Below are positions 34,768-43,501 of a DNA stretch of 64,000 nt, in pieces; within the stretch, counting starts at the first letter, position 1; each line of letters opens with the position of its first letter. A program made the translations under genes and the position numbers. Under the pieces are notes generated by a model. It ran no database searches, was not told the origin of the DNA, and saw only the letters and a program-made list of their open reading frames with translations. Origin of the DNA: Aliishimia sp965656085 (GTDB lineage: Bacteria > Pseudomonadota > Alphaproteobacteria > Rhodobacterales > Rhodobacteraceae). Location: contig CBFHJA010000007.1 of NCBI GenBank assembly GCA_965656085.1, positions 1-64,000 of the forward strand, written 5' to 3'.

Positions 34768-36071
34768 GCGGTCTCGAACAGGGTGGGATTGCCTTCGTCT
34801 GCCTGCTTTTCATGCTGGCACTGGGCGTGCCTGTGGGCTTTGCGCTCGCGGGGGTGGCGGCGGTTGGGCTCTACCTCAGCGTTGGCGCGTCCTTCGTGCT
34901 CACGACCTTCAAGACAACCCCCTATACGCTGGCGAGTGATTATACCTTCGTCGTGGTGCCGATGTTCGTGCTAATGGGCGCGATTGCCGGGCGCGCTGGC
35001 ATCATCGGGGACCTCTATTTCGCGGCGCAGGCCATGCTGAACAGGCTGCGAGGCAGTCTCTTCATGGCCACTATCGTGGCTCAGGCGGGCTTTGCGGCGG
35101 CCTCGGGCTCGACCGTGGTGGCCTCGGGCGTCTTTACCCGGATGGCGCTGCCGGAAATGCTCAAATTCCGGTATGATCCGGGGGTTTCAGCGGGCTGTAT
35201 CGCCGCCGCCGGAACGCTGGCCGGGCTCATCCCGCCTTCCATTGCAATGGTGCTTTTTGCGCTGCTCACCGGAGAGCCGGTGGGGGAGCTTTTGGTCGCC
35301 GGCGTCTTGCCCGGGCTGCTTACAGCGGGGGCGTACATGATCGGCATTCGTATCTTCCTGCAGTTCCGCCCGCACTGGGCGCCGGATATGAAAGAGACCA
35401 TCACGTGGTCGATGAAGCTGCGCTCGCTCAGCAAGGTCTGGAGCGTCGTTCTGTTGATGGTCCTCGTGATGGGCGGTATCTATTCGGGCCTGTTCCCGCC
35501 CTCGGCGGCTGGCGCGGTGGGCGCAGCGGGCGCGCTCTTCATCGCCCTTTCGATGCGCCGTATCGGGGCGAACCAGATCTGGGAGGCGCTGCTGGAATCG
35601 GCACGGATCACGGCGATGATTTTCCTGATTGTGGTGGGCGGTCTGATCTTTAGCCGGTTCCTGCTGATCAGCGGGTTTATCGGCGATATCCGCGCTTTCG
35701 TCACCGCGTCAGAGCTTGGCGTTGCGGGCTTTCTGGCGATGACTGTGGTGCTGTTCCTGCTGCTTGGCATGTTCCTCGATTCGGTGTCCTTGCTGGTTAT
35801 CGCAGTGCCCTTCCTGTTCCCCATCAGCCAGACGCTCGGCATTGATGCGATCTGGTTCGCGGTGATCATCGTAAAGCTGATCGAGATCGCGGCGATCTCG
35901 CCGCCGGTGGGGCTGAACCTTTACGCGGTGCTGGCCTCGGCGGATGGACGGGTGCAGACCGGACAATTGTTCAAAGGTGTGCTGCCGTTTCTGGCAATTG
36001 AGATGGTGGTGCTGGCACTCTTGATCGCATTTCCAGCGATCACGACATTCCTGCCGAAAACCATGGGATAA
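34764..36071 (+). CDS. dctM: TRAP transporter large permease (DctM), second system
   Basis: The 435-residue protein has about twelve membrane segments with DctM hallmarks GLIPPSIAMVLFALLTGEPV and ISPPVGLNLYAV. It forms the translocation unit with DctQ. The acyl-CoA synthetase gene follows only four bases later, so the imported substrate is probably activated at once to a CoA ester. Confidence 0.92.
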   Translation: MSGLEQGGIAFVCLLFMLALGVPVGFALAGVAAVGLYLSVGASFVLTTFKTTPYTLASDYTFVVVPMFVLMGAIAGRAGIIGDLYFAAQAMLNRLRGSLFMATIVAQAGFAAASGSTVVASGVFTRMALPEMLKFRYDPGVSAGCIAAAGTLAGLIPPSIAMVLFALLTGEPVGELLVAGVLPGLLTAGAYMIGIRIFLQFRPHWAPDMKETITWSMKLRSLSKVWSVVLLMVLVMGGIYSGLFPPSAAGAVGAAGALFIALSMRRIGANQIWEALLESARITAMIFLIVVGGLIFSRFLLISGFIGDIRAFVTASELGVAGFLAMTVVLFLLLGMFLDSVSLLVIAVPFLFPISQTLGIDAIWFAVIIVKLIEIAAISPPVGLNLYAVLASADGRVQTGQLFKGVLPFLAIEMVVLALLIAFPAITTFLPKTMG

Positions 36072-36075
36072 GACC

Positions 36076-37608
36076 ATGCAGCTCATCGACTTTTTCGACC
36101 GATCCGCGGACCTGATGCCGGAGGCGATTTTCGTAAAACAAGGCGATGTGCGTCGCAGCTATGCCGACAGCCGGGCTGCAACGCATCGCATCGCGGCTGC
36201 GCTGATCCGGGAAGGCTACGAGCCGGGCACGCGAGTTGGGATCTACATGCCCAATGACTGGCGCGGGCTGGAGGCGATGTTCGGGCTCTGGCGCGCAGGC
36301 TGCGTCATGGTGCCGGTCAATGCGCGCAATGCGGTGACGCAAAATGCCCAGATCCTGCGGGATGCAGGGGTTCAGGTGGCCTTCTACCATTCGAGCTTTG
36401 CCGCTGAGATGGACGAAGTTCGTGCTAGCTGTCCTGATCTGGCATTGAGCGTCTGCGTCGATGCCGGTCTGGAGAGTTGGATGGCGCCCGAGGGAGCCGA
36501 GGTGTCACATATCGTGCGCGCGCCGGACGATCTGTGGACGCTTTATTCCACGTCCGGGACCACTGGCAAATCGAAGGGTGTGCGGCACACGCATCTGAGC
36601 AACATGGTCGCCTGTATGGATATGCTTCACGCGCTGGATGTGCGGGGACCCGTGACCCATCTGGTCGTGGCCCCGATGACGCATTTCGCGGGGAGCTTCC
36701 TCTTTGCGCTGACGGTGACAGGGAGCACGCATGTGCTTCTGGACAACGCCGAGCCCGAAACCATCCTTGCCGCCATCGAGGCCGAACGGGCGCACATCCT
36801 GTTCCTGCCGCCGACGATGATCTACCGGATGCTGGCGAGCCCGGCGCTCGGCAATCACGACTATTCCAGCCTGCACCGGTTCGTCTATGCCGCTGCCCCG
36901 ATGGCCCCGCAAAAGCTGCGCGAGGCCATCGACGCCTTTGGCCCGGTGATGAGCAATTTCTTCGGTCAGGCCGAGGGGATCGGTCCGATCAGCTTCCTCA
37001 GTCCCGAAGATCACCGCCCGGAGGCCGGGGGCGTGTGGGAGGACCGGCTGATGTCCATCGGCAAACCGTCGATCCTGCGACAAGTGGCCATCGTGGATGA
37101 TGACGGCCAGCCGCTGCCTCCCGGTACGCGGGGCGAGGTGGCGGTGCGCAGTTGGGGCGTCACGCAAGGCTATGAGAACAACCCGGAGGCCACGCAGGAG
37201 GCGTTCAAGAACGGTTGGTATCTTACGGGCGATATCGGCGTCGCGGATGCCGAGGGCTATGTGACGCTTGTGGATCGCAAGAAGGACATGATCGTGTCGG
37301 GGGGCTTCAACATCTACCCCGCCGAGGTGGAGCGCGAATTGCTCTCGCACCCGGACGTGCAGGAAGCTGCCGTGATCGGGGTGCCCGATCCCGATTGGGG
37401 CGAGGCGGTGAAAGCGGTGATCGAGCGGCGCGCAGGAGCAACGGTGACCGAGGCCGAGTTGATCGCGCTCTGCAAGGCACGGCTGGGAAGCCTGCGCGCG
37501 CCCAAATCGGTAGAGTTTCGTCAAGAACTGCCGCGCAATGCCACCGGGAAGGTCCTGAAACGGGAGATCCGCGCGCCTTACTGGGAAGGTCAGGCGCGCG
37601 CGATCTGA
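36076..37608 (+). CDS. AMP-forming acyl-CoA synthetase (ANL family)
   Basis: The 510-residue adenylating ligase has the P-loop-like motif STSGTTGKSKG near 157-167, the hinge/ATP motif LTGDIGVADAEGYVTLVDRKKD near 378-400, and the C-terminal catalytic lysine in RNATGKVLKR. It makes an acyl-AMP and then an acyl-CoA. It is the last gene of the second TRAP operon and overlaps the convergent nitronate-monooxygenase-like gene by 19 bases. Its C-terminus (REIRAPYWEG) resembles that of the other synthetase at 38693-40255, so the two may share ancestry or substrate class. Confidence 0.9.
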   Translation: MQLIDFFDRSADLMPEAIFVKQGDVRRSYADSRAATHRIAAALIREGYEPGTRVGIYMPNDWRGLEAMFGLWRAGCVMVPVNARNAVTQNAQILRDAGVQVAFYHSSFAAEMDEVRASCPDLALSVCVDAGLESWMAPEGAEVSHIVRAPDDLWTLYSTSGTTGKSKGVRHTHLSNMVACMDMLHALDVRGPVTHLVVAPMTHFAGSFLFALTVTGSTHVLLDNAEPETILAAIEAERAHILFLPPTMIYRMLASPALGNHDYSSLHRFVYAAAPMAPQKLREAIDAFGPVMSNFFGQAEGIGPISFLSPEDHRPEAGGVWEDRLMSIGKPSILRQVAIVDDDGQPLPPGTRGEVAVRSWGVTQGYENNPEATQEAFKNGWYLTGDIGVADAEGYVTLVDRKKDMIVSGGFNIYPAEVERELLSHPDVQEAAVIGVPDPDWGEAVKAVIERRAGATVTEAELIALCKARLGSLRAPKSVEFRQELPRNATGKVLKREIRAPYWEGQARAI

Positions 37609-38522
37609 CGGGCGGTAGCATATTGCTCGGCGAGATCGTCGATCAACTCCGACGCGGGCCGGATCGTCGTCACCCCGCCGACGCCATGGCCCATGCTCCA
37701 GACCGTTTTCCATGAGGCCATGTCGAGCGCGCCGCGATGCAGCGGAGTGCCGTCCGCGTCGATGATCCCTTCGTCGATCAGGCTTTGCCGGGCGAAATTC
37801 GCCGGGATGCCCGTGACGAGGTCCGACAAGGCGACGCCGTCCGCATCGGTGGCGGTCACCATGTCCTTGTGACCGCGCTGCGCGAAGCTTTCCGGGGTGG
37901 CGATGAAGGGCGTACCGGCATAGCCGAGATCAGCGTCCAGCACTTCGAGGGCGTGGAGCGCGCGGCCCGACCCGATTGCCCCCGCAACCGCGATGGGGCC
38001 ATCGAAAAAGCGCCGGACCTCTTCCACGAAGGCGAAAGGGTTCAGCCAGCCGGTATTGCCGCCTGCACCCGCCGTCAGCAGCACCAGCCCATCGGCGCCC
38101 GCCGCGACCGCCTTGCGGGCGTGGCGCAGGCTGGCCACGTCGGAGAAGACCAACCCGCCGTAATCATGGACCGGGCCGGTCACGGCGTCCGGTGCACCCA
38201 CGGAAGCGACAACCAGCGGTGCGCGCGCCCGAACGGTGGCGGCGAGATCCGAGTCCAATCGCGCATTAGACCGGTGCACGATCAGGTTCACGCCCCATGG
38301 TGCCCCGCTGGTGTGTTCGGCGATTTGGCCCAGCCAGTGGTCCAGATCTTCCGGCGTGCGGGCATTCACTGAGGGGAAGGCGGACAGCGCCCCAGCGCGG
38401 GACGCGGCGATGATCAGTTCTGGCCCGGAGATCAGGAACATCGGGGCCACGAAGAGCGGCACGCGCAGCTGCGATCTGAGATACACCCGCAGATCGGGAC
38501 CGGATCGCGATTGTCGCCACAT
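37590..38522 (-). CDS. Nitronate monooxygenase / 2-nitropropane dioxygenase family flavoprotein
   Basis: The 310-residue FMN TIM-barrel protein has the family's phosphate-binding features: VAAGADGLVLLTAGAGGNTG near 165-184 and a late GGVTT. The start at 38522 (MWRQSRSG) has GGGAGG six bases upstream; the longer frame crosses the divergent promoter. The family includes true nitronate oxidases and many proteins of unknown role found with acyl-CoA genes, including enoyl-reductase-like relatives. Here it sits between two acyl-CoA synthetases, so a role in acyl-CoA metabolism is at least as likely as nitronate detoxification. Confidence 0.8.
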   Translation of the reverse strand: MWRQSRSGPDLRVYLRSQLRVPLFVAPMFLISGPELIIAASRAGALSAFPSVNARTPEDLDHWLGQIAEHTSGAPWGVNLIVHRSNARLDSDLAATVRARAPLVVASVGAPDAVTGPVHDYGGLVFSDVASLRHARKAVAAGADGLVLLTAGAGGNTGWLNPFAFVEEVRRFFDGPIAVAGAIGSGRALHALEVLDADLGYAGTPFIATPESFAQRGHKDMVTATDADGVALSDLVTGIPANFARQSLIDEGIIDADGTPLHRGALDMASWKTVWSMGHGVGGVTTIRPASELIDDLAEQYATARQIARA

Positions 38523-38550
38523 GAAAATTCCTCCCGCACCTTCGTTAAAA

Positions 38551-38564
38551 CTAACAATCAACTG
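38551..38564 (-). promoter_or_regulatory. CAGTT-GATT-GTTAG site in divergent promoter
   Basis: The minus strand reads CAGTTGATTGTTAG, between the nitronate-monooxygenase-like gene (start 38522) and the acyl-CoA synthetase gene (start 38693). GATTGTTAG is identical to bases in the TRAP promoter site at 33111-33119. It is a candidate TetR operator half-site. Confidence 0.3.
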
Positions 38565-38692
38565 TTTGGCAACAGCGCCCGATGCGTTTAAGTTCACAGC
38601 GGGAGAGAGCAGGACGTCTGCGGCGCGTGCACGCCGGCGCCACCGGTTTGTCCCGCCGACGCCAAGCAGCCCCAAGAAGGAATGCATCGCCG

Positions 38693-40255
38693 ATGACTGA
38701 CACACTCAACGACCCGCAGGTCTATTTGCCCGACCTGTTCGCTACCCATGCCCGCCATTACCCCGGCAAGGATGCGGTGATCTGCGGCGATCAACGGCGC
38801 AGTTGGGGCGATTTCGTGGGCAATATCAATCGTGTGGCCAACCACCTGATTGCGGCGGGTCTGCAAAAGGGGGACCGGGTCGCGGTGATGATGGGCAACT
38901 CGGTGGAGATGCTGGAATGTCTGTTCGGCGTCGTGCGGGCAGGGGGCTGCGTGGTGCCGCTCTCGGGATTGCTGACGGCCGACCAACTCGAAAGCCTGCT
39001 GAGCGATTGCGACGCGGTGGCCGCCTTCGTGTCGGCTGAGTTCGAGGACCGTGCCGCGCCGCTCGCGGCCCGTGTGCCGGGCATCCGCACATGGATATCG
39101 CATGGCTTCCACGCGGCGGGCTGGGAGCAAGTGTCTGACATCTATGCGAAAACGCCGGACACCGTGCCCGATATCCGCCATGCGCTGACCGATGCGTTCA
39201 ACATCATCTATTCCTCGGGCACGACGGGCCTTCCGAAGGGGATCGTGCAGACCCACCGCGCGCGTTTGCATTGGGCGTTCTCCAATGCGGTCGAGATGAG
39301 CTTTTCGTCGGACAGCCGTGCGCTGACCACCACGCCGCTCTATTCCAACGGCACCTGGCTGATGATGCTGCCGATCCTCTTCGCGGGCGGCACGCTTCAC
39401 GTCATGCCGGCCTTCGATCCGGCGGGGTTCCTTGAAACCGTCGAGCGGGAGAAGATTACCCATACTTTTATGGTTCCTGCTCAGTATCTTATGGTGCTGG
39501 AGCGCCCCGAGTTGCAGAGCGCCGATCTGGGCTCGCTGCGCACTGTTCTCTCGGCGGGCTCGCCCCTACGGCGCGACACCAAACGGGAGATCATCGCGCG
39601 GATTTCGCCGGGTTTGTTCGAGCTTTACGGGTTTTCGGAAGGCTTCGCCTCGATGCTGAAGCCGCACCAGCATGCGGAGAAATTCGACACGGTCGGCACG
39701 CCTGTTCTGGGCTTCGAGGTGCGTATTCTCGACGAGGAAGGCAACGAAGTGCCGCGTGGCACGCCCGGGGAGATCGCGGGCTATGGTGCGGGGATCATGG
39801 CGGAATACAACAAGCGCCCGGAGCAGACCGCCGAGCTCATCTGGCGCGACGCGCGGGGGCGCACGTTTATCCGCTCGGGCGATATCGGGGTGCTGGACGA
39901 GGACGGGTTCCTGAAGATCGTCGACCGCAAGAAGGACATGATAATTTCCGGCGGTTTCAATGTCTTCCCGACCGATGTTGAAGCGATTGTAGGGCAACAT
40001 CCCGATGTGATGGACGTCACGGTGATCGGTGTGCCGCATCCCAAATGGGGCGAGAGCTGTCTGGCGCTGGTTATTCCGGCCACGGGGGCGGAGGCCGATC
40101 CCGAGGCGATAATGGCGTGGGCGAATGAGCGGCTGGCCAAGACGCAGCGCCTTGTGGCGGTGGAGTTGCGCACCGAGTTCCCGCGCAACGCGCTCGGCAA
40201 GGTGGTCAAGAAGGACTTGCGCGCGCCCTATTGGGAAGGCGTTGACAACGGCTGA
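38693..40255 (+). CDS. AMP-forming acyl-CoA synthetase (ANL family)
   Basis: The 520-residue ligase has YSSGTTGLPKG near 173-183, IRSGDIGVLDEDGFLKIVDR near 393-412, and the C-terminal lysine in RNALGKVVKK. The start is the ATG at 38693 (MTDTLNDPQ) with AAGGA about twelve bases upstream; the longer frame begins in the promoter. It is divergent from the nitronate-monooxygenase-like gene. It probably activates a medium-chain, branched or aromatic acid; the substrate cannot be read from motifs. Confidence 0.9.
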   Translation: MTDTLNDPQVYLPDLFATHARHYPGKDAVICGDQRRSWGDFVGNINRVANHLIAAGLQKGDRVAVMMGNSVEMLECLFGVVRAGGCVVPLSGLLTADQLESLLSDCDAVAAFVSAEFEDRAAPLAARVPGIRTWISHGFHAAGWEQVSDIYAKTPDTVPDIRHALTDAFNIIYSSGTTGLPKGIVQTHRARLHWAFSNAVEMSFSSDSRALTTTPLYSNGTWLMMLPILFAGGTLHVMPAFDPAGFLETVEREKITHTFMVPAQYLMVLERPELQSADLGSLRTVLSAGSPLRRDTKREIIARISPGLFELYGFSEGFASMLKPHQHAEKFDTVGTPVLGFEVRILDEEGNEVPRGTPGEIAGYGAGIMAEYNKRPEQTAELIWRDARGRTFIRSGDIGVLDEDGFLKIVDRKKDMIISGGFNVFPTDVEAIVGQHPDVMDVTVIGVPHPKWGESCLALVIPATGAEADPEAIMAWANERLAKTQRLVAVELRTEFPRNALGKVVKKDLRAPYWEGVDNG

Positions 40256-40669
40256 GCGGGCAGGGCAGGGCCGCAAAAGGTTAACGCGGCGAACGTTGCG
40301 CGCCGCGAAAATCACGAAAAACGTGAATACGGGCGTTAACGCCATAAAAACAAGGGATGGCAGGTGTATGGCCCGGCGTATGGCTGCGCGTATGGCAAGC
40401 GTATGGCTCGTTGTTGATTCGTTCCGTGATTTGGATTGGTTAAGGCACCGTACGGTCCCTCCGCGTTAACCTTTCGCCATGGTGGTCGCGGCGTGGTGGG
40501 CAGATTGCCCGGCCTACAGAGTCCCACGCCGATCTGCCGGGCGCGCCTCCTGTCTTCCTTTGGCTAAAAATATCCCTGAGAGCGCGAGCCCCTCGCGGCA
40601 GGCTTGCACGCGGCAGGCTTGGGCAGAGGCTCTCGCACGCGCCGCAGGCGCGTTCCCCCCCGCGTAGGC
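40256..40669. other. 414-bp intergenic region rich in short repeats
   Basis: There is no gene here. AAAGGTTAACGCGG at 40276-40289 is repeated exactly in inverted orientation at 40461-40474. Between them lie the perfect palindrome GGCGTTAACGCC (40332-40343) and four GTATGGC units at 40366, 40378, 40390 and 40401 (spacing 12, 12, 11). After them comes a TTTGGCTAAAAATATCCC segment (about 40559-40576), then CGCGGCAGGCTTG repeated at 40594-40606 and 40609-40621. It separates the ends of the synthetase and TetR genes. Confidence 0.7.
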
Positions 40670-41299
40670 TCAGCCTTCGACGTCGCGGCGGATCGTTTGC
40701 ACGAAGCTCTTCGCGATGGTCTCGGGCGAGGATTCGCGGTCCGGATCGTACCAGACCGGGACCCAGTTCAGCGCGCCCAGCAATTGCAGGCGCAAAAGGC
40801 GGCGGTCAACGGCGGCGGGCAGGGGAATCTCGTCGAAGAGCCGCTTGAAGATCTGCTCGTATTCGCGCCGGTGCGCCTTGAGCTTGCTGTTCAGATCCTC
40901 GCGCCCCTCCGCAAAATTCGGTGAGACGATCGTGACGAGATTTCCGCTGCCCAGCAGGGCCTTGAGATGTGCAACAGCCGCCCGTTCAAGACGGTCCCAC
41001 GGGGTCTTACCCTTGGCGATCGCTGCCTCGGTATCGGCCACCATGTCGGCCACCACGCGCTCGTGGATCGCCAGCAGCATGTCTTCCTTGGAGGGAAAGT
41101 GGTAATAGAGCGAGCCCGGCAGCATATCGACGGCGGCGGCGATATCGCGCATGGAGGTGCCGTCGAAGCCATGCCGGGCGATCAGCACGGAGGCCTTGCG
41201 CAGAACGTCTTCGCGCTTGTTCTTGCGCCCGGGGCGTGCGTCCGAGGGGGACACGGTTTTCTTGTCCTGTGCCTGCGCACGGCTTTCTTGCGGTGCCAA
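40670..41299 (-). CDS. TetR-family transcriptional regulator
   Basis: The 209-residue protein has a TetR helix-turn-helix at about 30-75 (FDGTSMRDIAAAVDMLPGSL followed by YYHFPSKEDML). The ligand-binding half resembles KstR2/FadR-type regulators of acyl-CoA catabolism (TetR_C domain with GALNWVPVWYDP). The start is a TTG at 41299 with GGAG eight bases upstream. It is divergent from the enoyl-CoA hydratase gene and central to the acyl-CoA locus, so it probably represses these operons until an acyl-CoA accumulates. Confidence 0.87.
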   Translation of the reverse strand: MAPQESRAQAQDKKTVSPSDARPGRKNKREDVLRKASVLIARHGFDGTSMRDIAAAVDMLPGSLYYHFPSKEDMLLAIHERVVADMVADTEAAIAKGKTPWDRLERAAVAHLKALLGSGNLVTIVSPNFAEGREDLNSKLKAHRREYEQIFKRLFDEIPLPAAVDRRLLRLQLLGALNWVPVWYDPDRESSPETIAKSFVQTIRRDVEG

Positions 41300-41344
41300 G
41301 ATCCGGGCTCCCTGCTAGACAGGCCCGCTGGCGAGACGGGCCAC

Positions 41345-41375
41345 TTGAACTGGGCTCCACCCTACCGATTGTTTG
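41345..41375 (+). promoter_or_regulatory. Candidate promoter with GATTGTTTG site
   Basis: TTGAAC (41345-41350), a 17-base spacer and ATTGTT (41368-41373) form a plausible promoter for the enoyl-CoA hydratase gene. Its -10 region GATTGTTTG (41367-41375) matches the TRAP promoter site (GATTGTTAG) in eight of nine bases. The left arm (CTACC) is not a clear complement, so this may be a half-site or only a shared -10 element. Confidence 0.4.
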
Positions 41376-41431
41376 TTTGAATTTCGAGCCGGAAAATCCT
41401 AGCCTCGGCCCAGAGGTCCGGGGAGGGATAT

Positions 41432-42235
41432 ATGTCGGAAGGTCAGGCCGTGTTGACGGTGGACGGTGCGGTCGCCGAGATCGTGTTCCGCAATCCCGAT
41501 CAAGGGTTCATGGACCGCGCGATGGAGGCCGACCTGCACGGCGCCATCGAGCAGATCACCCAAGACCCCGCGATCCGGGTCTGTGTGCTGTCGGGCGCGG
41601 AGCCGGGCGTGTTCATCCGGCATTACGATCTCAAGGTTCTGGCCCCGCAATCTGCCAAGATGCGTGCCCGGGAGATGGTCTTCACCACCGACCGCCCGGT
41701 GCCCGAAGCGCCTATTCATGTCGCCATGCGCCTCATGGAGGCCAGCGATACGATTTTCATTGCCGCGCTCACCGGCACCGCGATGGGTGGCGGGTTCGAG
41801 TTGGCACTGGCCTGCGATCTGCGCATCGTGCAGGCGGGCGATCATGAATACGGCCTGCCCGAGATCAATCTCGGCATCCTGCCCGGCGCCGGGGGCACGC
41901 AGCGCCTGCCGCAGCTTGTGGGCCAAGCCCGCGCGCTGCACATGACGCTCACTGGCGACACGCTCGGCCCCGAGGAGATGGTGGCGGCGGGTCTGGCCTC
42001 GGCCTGCGTGGCGGATGCGCGTGCGGAGGCGCTGGCTTTGGCGCAGCGCATGGCGGGCAAGCCAGCGCGGGCGGCGGGTCATATCAAGCGATTGGTGCGT
42101 CAGGCGATGTCGCCAAGGGCCGGGGATCTGGCCGATGAGCGCACGCTGTTTTGCGATTTGATGGTGCAGCCCGAGGCAGAACGGCTGCTGCAGGACGGCG
42201 CGGCGGGCGCGCGGCGGATCACTGACCAGCCCTGA
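41432..42235 (+). CDS. Enoyl-CoA hydratase/isomerase family protein
   Basis: The 267-residue crotonase has GGG at 119-121 and both hydratase glutamates, E123 (GGFEL) and E144 (LPEINLG). A strong GGAGGGA precedes the ATG. It is divergent from the TetR gene and ends six bases from the convergent thiolase gene. It likely hydrates an enoyl-CoA made by the acyl-CoA dehydrogenase at 46840-48030. The region before the active site (HYDLKVLAPQSAKMRAREMVF) is longer than in the short-chain hydratases. Confidence 0.87.
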   Translation: MSEGQAVLTVDGAVAEIVFRNPDQGFMDRAMEADLHGAIEQITQDPAIRVCVLSGAEPGVFIRHYDLKVLAPQSAKMRAREMVFTTDRPVPEAPIHVAMRLMEASDTIFIAALTGTAMGGGFELALACDLRIVQAGDHEYGLPEINLGILPGAGGTQRLPQLVGQARALHMTLTGDTLGPEEMVAAGLASACVADARAEALALAQRMAGKPARAAGHIKRLVRQAMSPRAGDLADERTLFCDLMVQPEAERLLQDGAAGARRITDQP

Positions 42236-42241
42236 GCCGTG

Positions 42242-43501
42242 TCATCCTGTCGGGGCTTCGAGCAGGATCACCGAGCACGCCGCCTCATCGAAGCCGATCA
42301 CCCCGCCGCCGTTCTCGGCAAGGGCGATGCGGGCCTTGCCCGTTTGCCGGTCGCCCGCCGCGCCGCGCAATTGCAGCGCCAACTCGTGGATCATCGACAG
42401 GCCCGTCGCGCCGACCGGATGGCCTTTGGAGACCAGCCCGCCGGAGAGGTTGACCGGCAGCCGCCCGCCGAGCTTGGTGGCGCCTTCGGCGACCAGCGGG
42501 CCACCTTGCCCGGCCTCGGCGAAGCCCAGCATTTCGAGCTGGAAGATTTCGCAGAAGGAGGTCGCGTCGTGGAGTTCGACGAGGTCAACGTCGGCGGGCG
42601 TGAGCCCTGATTTGGCATAGGCCTTTTGTGCCGCGACGCGGCTCAGGCCCGGCTCGGACGGGTCGCGATACTTGCCCCCCGTGAGGACCGAGGCCCGCAC
42701 TTTGACGGCGCGGTCGCGGATCTCCTTGGGTTGGCGCGCCAGCACTTCGCCGGAGACGAGGATCGCGGCGGCGGCCCCGTCGCCGATGGGCGCGGCCATC
42801 GACCGGGTGATCGGCCAGGAGACCTCGCGGTCGGCGAGCGCGTCCTCGACCGGGACCTCGAAGCGGTACTGCGCCTTGGGGTTCATCGAGCCGTGCCAGT
42901 GGTTTTTCGACGCGGCGATGGCGATCTGTTCCTGCGTGGTGCCAAAGGTCTTCATGTGCCATGCGGCCTGCATGGCGTAGGTGTCCATGAACACGGTGCC
43001 GCCCGCCGCGTTGGGATCGAAGGGCTTGCCCGCTTCCGCGCCGCGCTTGGCGTAGTAGTCATGCCATTCGCCGGGGTCCATCTGGTCGATGCCGCCTTCG
43101 AAAATCTCCAGCGTGCGGGCCGCGTCGCCCTGTACGAAGGTCTTCTCGACGCCGATGGCGAGGGAGACCTCCATGTCGCCGGAAGCCACGTCTTTCCACG
43201 CGCCGTGGAAGGCCATGGAGGCGGTCGCGCAGCCGCCCTCGACATTGATCATCGGGACTCGCTCGGGGAAGAGGCCCTCGCGCACGAGCGGGGTGAAGCA
43301 AACCTGTCCGCGGATGTTGCGCTGGCCGAACGTGCCCATGCCGCAATTGCCGAACCAGGCCTGTTCGATGGGCGCGCCATTGTCCCATCCGGCGTCTTGC
43401 AGAACGTCGAGATAGGCCTCGCGGGTCAGGTCTTTGAAGCTGTCGCCCGGGCGTTTGCCAAAGGCGGTGCAGGATGTGGCGAGCACGTAGACGTCACGCA
43501 T
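42242..43501 (-). CDS. Thiolase, SCP-x/acetyl-CoA acetyltransferase-like
   Basis: The protein has 419 residues from the ATG at 43501, which has GAAGGGAG at a good distance; an ATG at 43507 touches that site. The nucleophilic cysteine lies in VEGGCATAS (C91), a catalytic histidine in ELHDATS (H311), and the C-terminal histidine in SKGHPVGATG (H361). The canonical C-terminal active cysteine is replaced by the ENGGG segment, as in SCP2-type thiolases. Such enzymes cleave branched or steroid-like 3-ketoacyl-CoAs in the last beta-oxidation step. The start overlaps the MDR gene end by eight bases. Confidence 0.87.
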   Translation of the reverse strand: MRDVYVLATSCTAFGKRPGDSFKDLTREAYLDVLQDAGWDNGAPIEQAWFGNCGMGTFGQRNIRGQVCFTPLVREGLFPERVPMINVEGGCATASMAFHGAWKDVASGDMEVSLAIGVEKTFVQGDAARTLEIFEGGIDQMDPGEWHDYYAKRGAEAGKPFDPNAAGGTVFMDTYAMQAAWHMKTFGTTQEQIAIAASKNHWHGSMNPKAQYRFEVPVEDALADREVSWPITRSMAAPIGDGAAAAILVSGEVLARQPKEIRDRAVKVRASVLTGGKYRDPSEPGLSRVAAQKAYAKSGLTPADVDLVELHDATSFCEIFQLEMLGFAEAGQGGPLVAEGATKLGGRLPVNLSGGLVSKGHPVGATGLSMIHELALQLRGAAGDRQTGKARIALAENGGGVIGFDEAACSVILLEAPTG

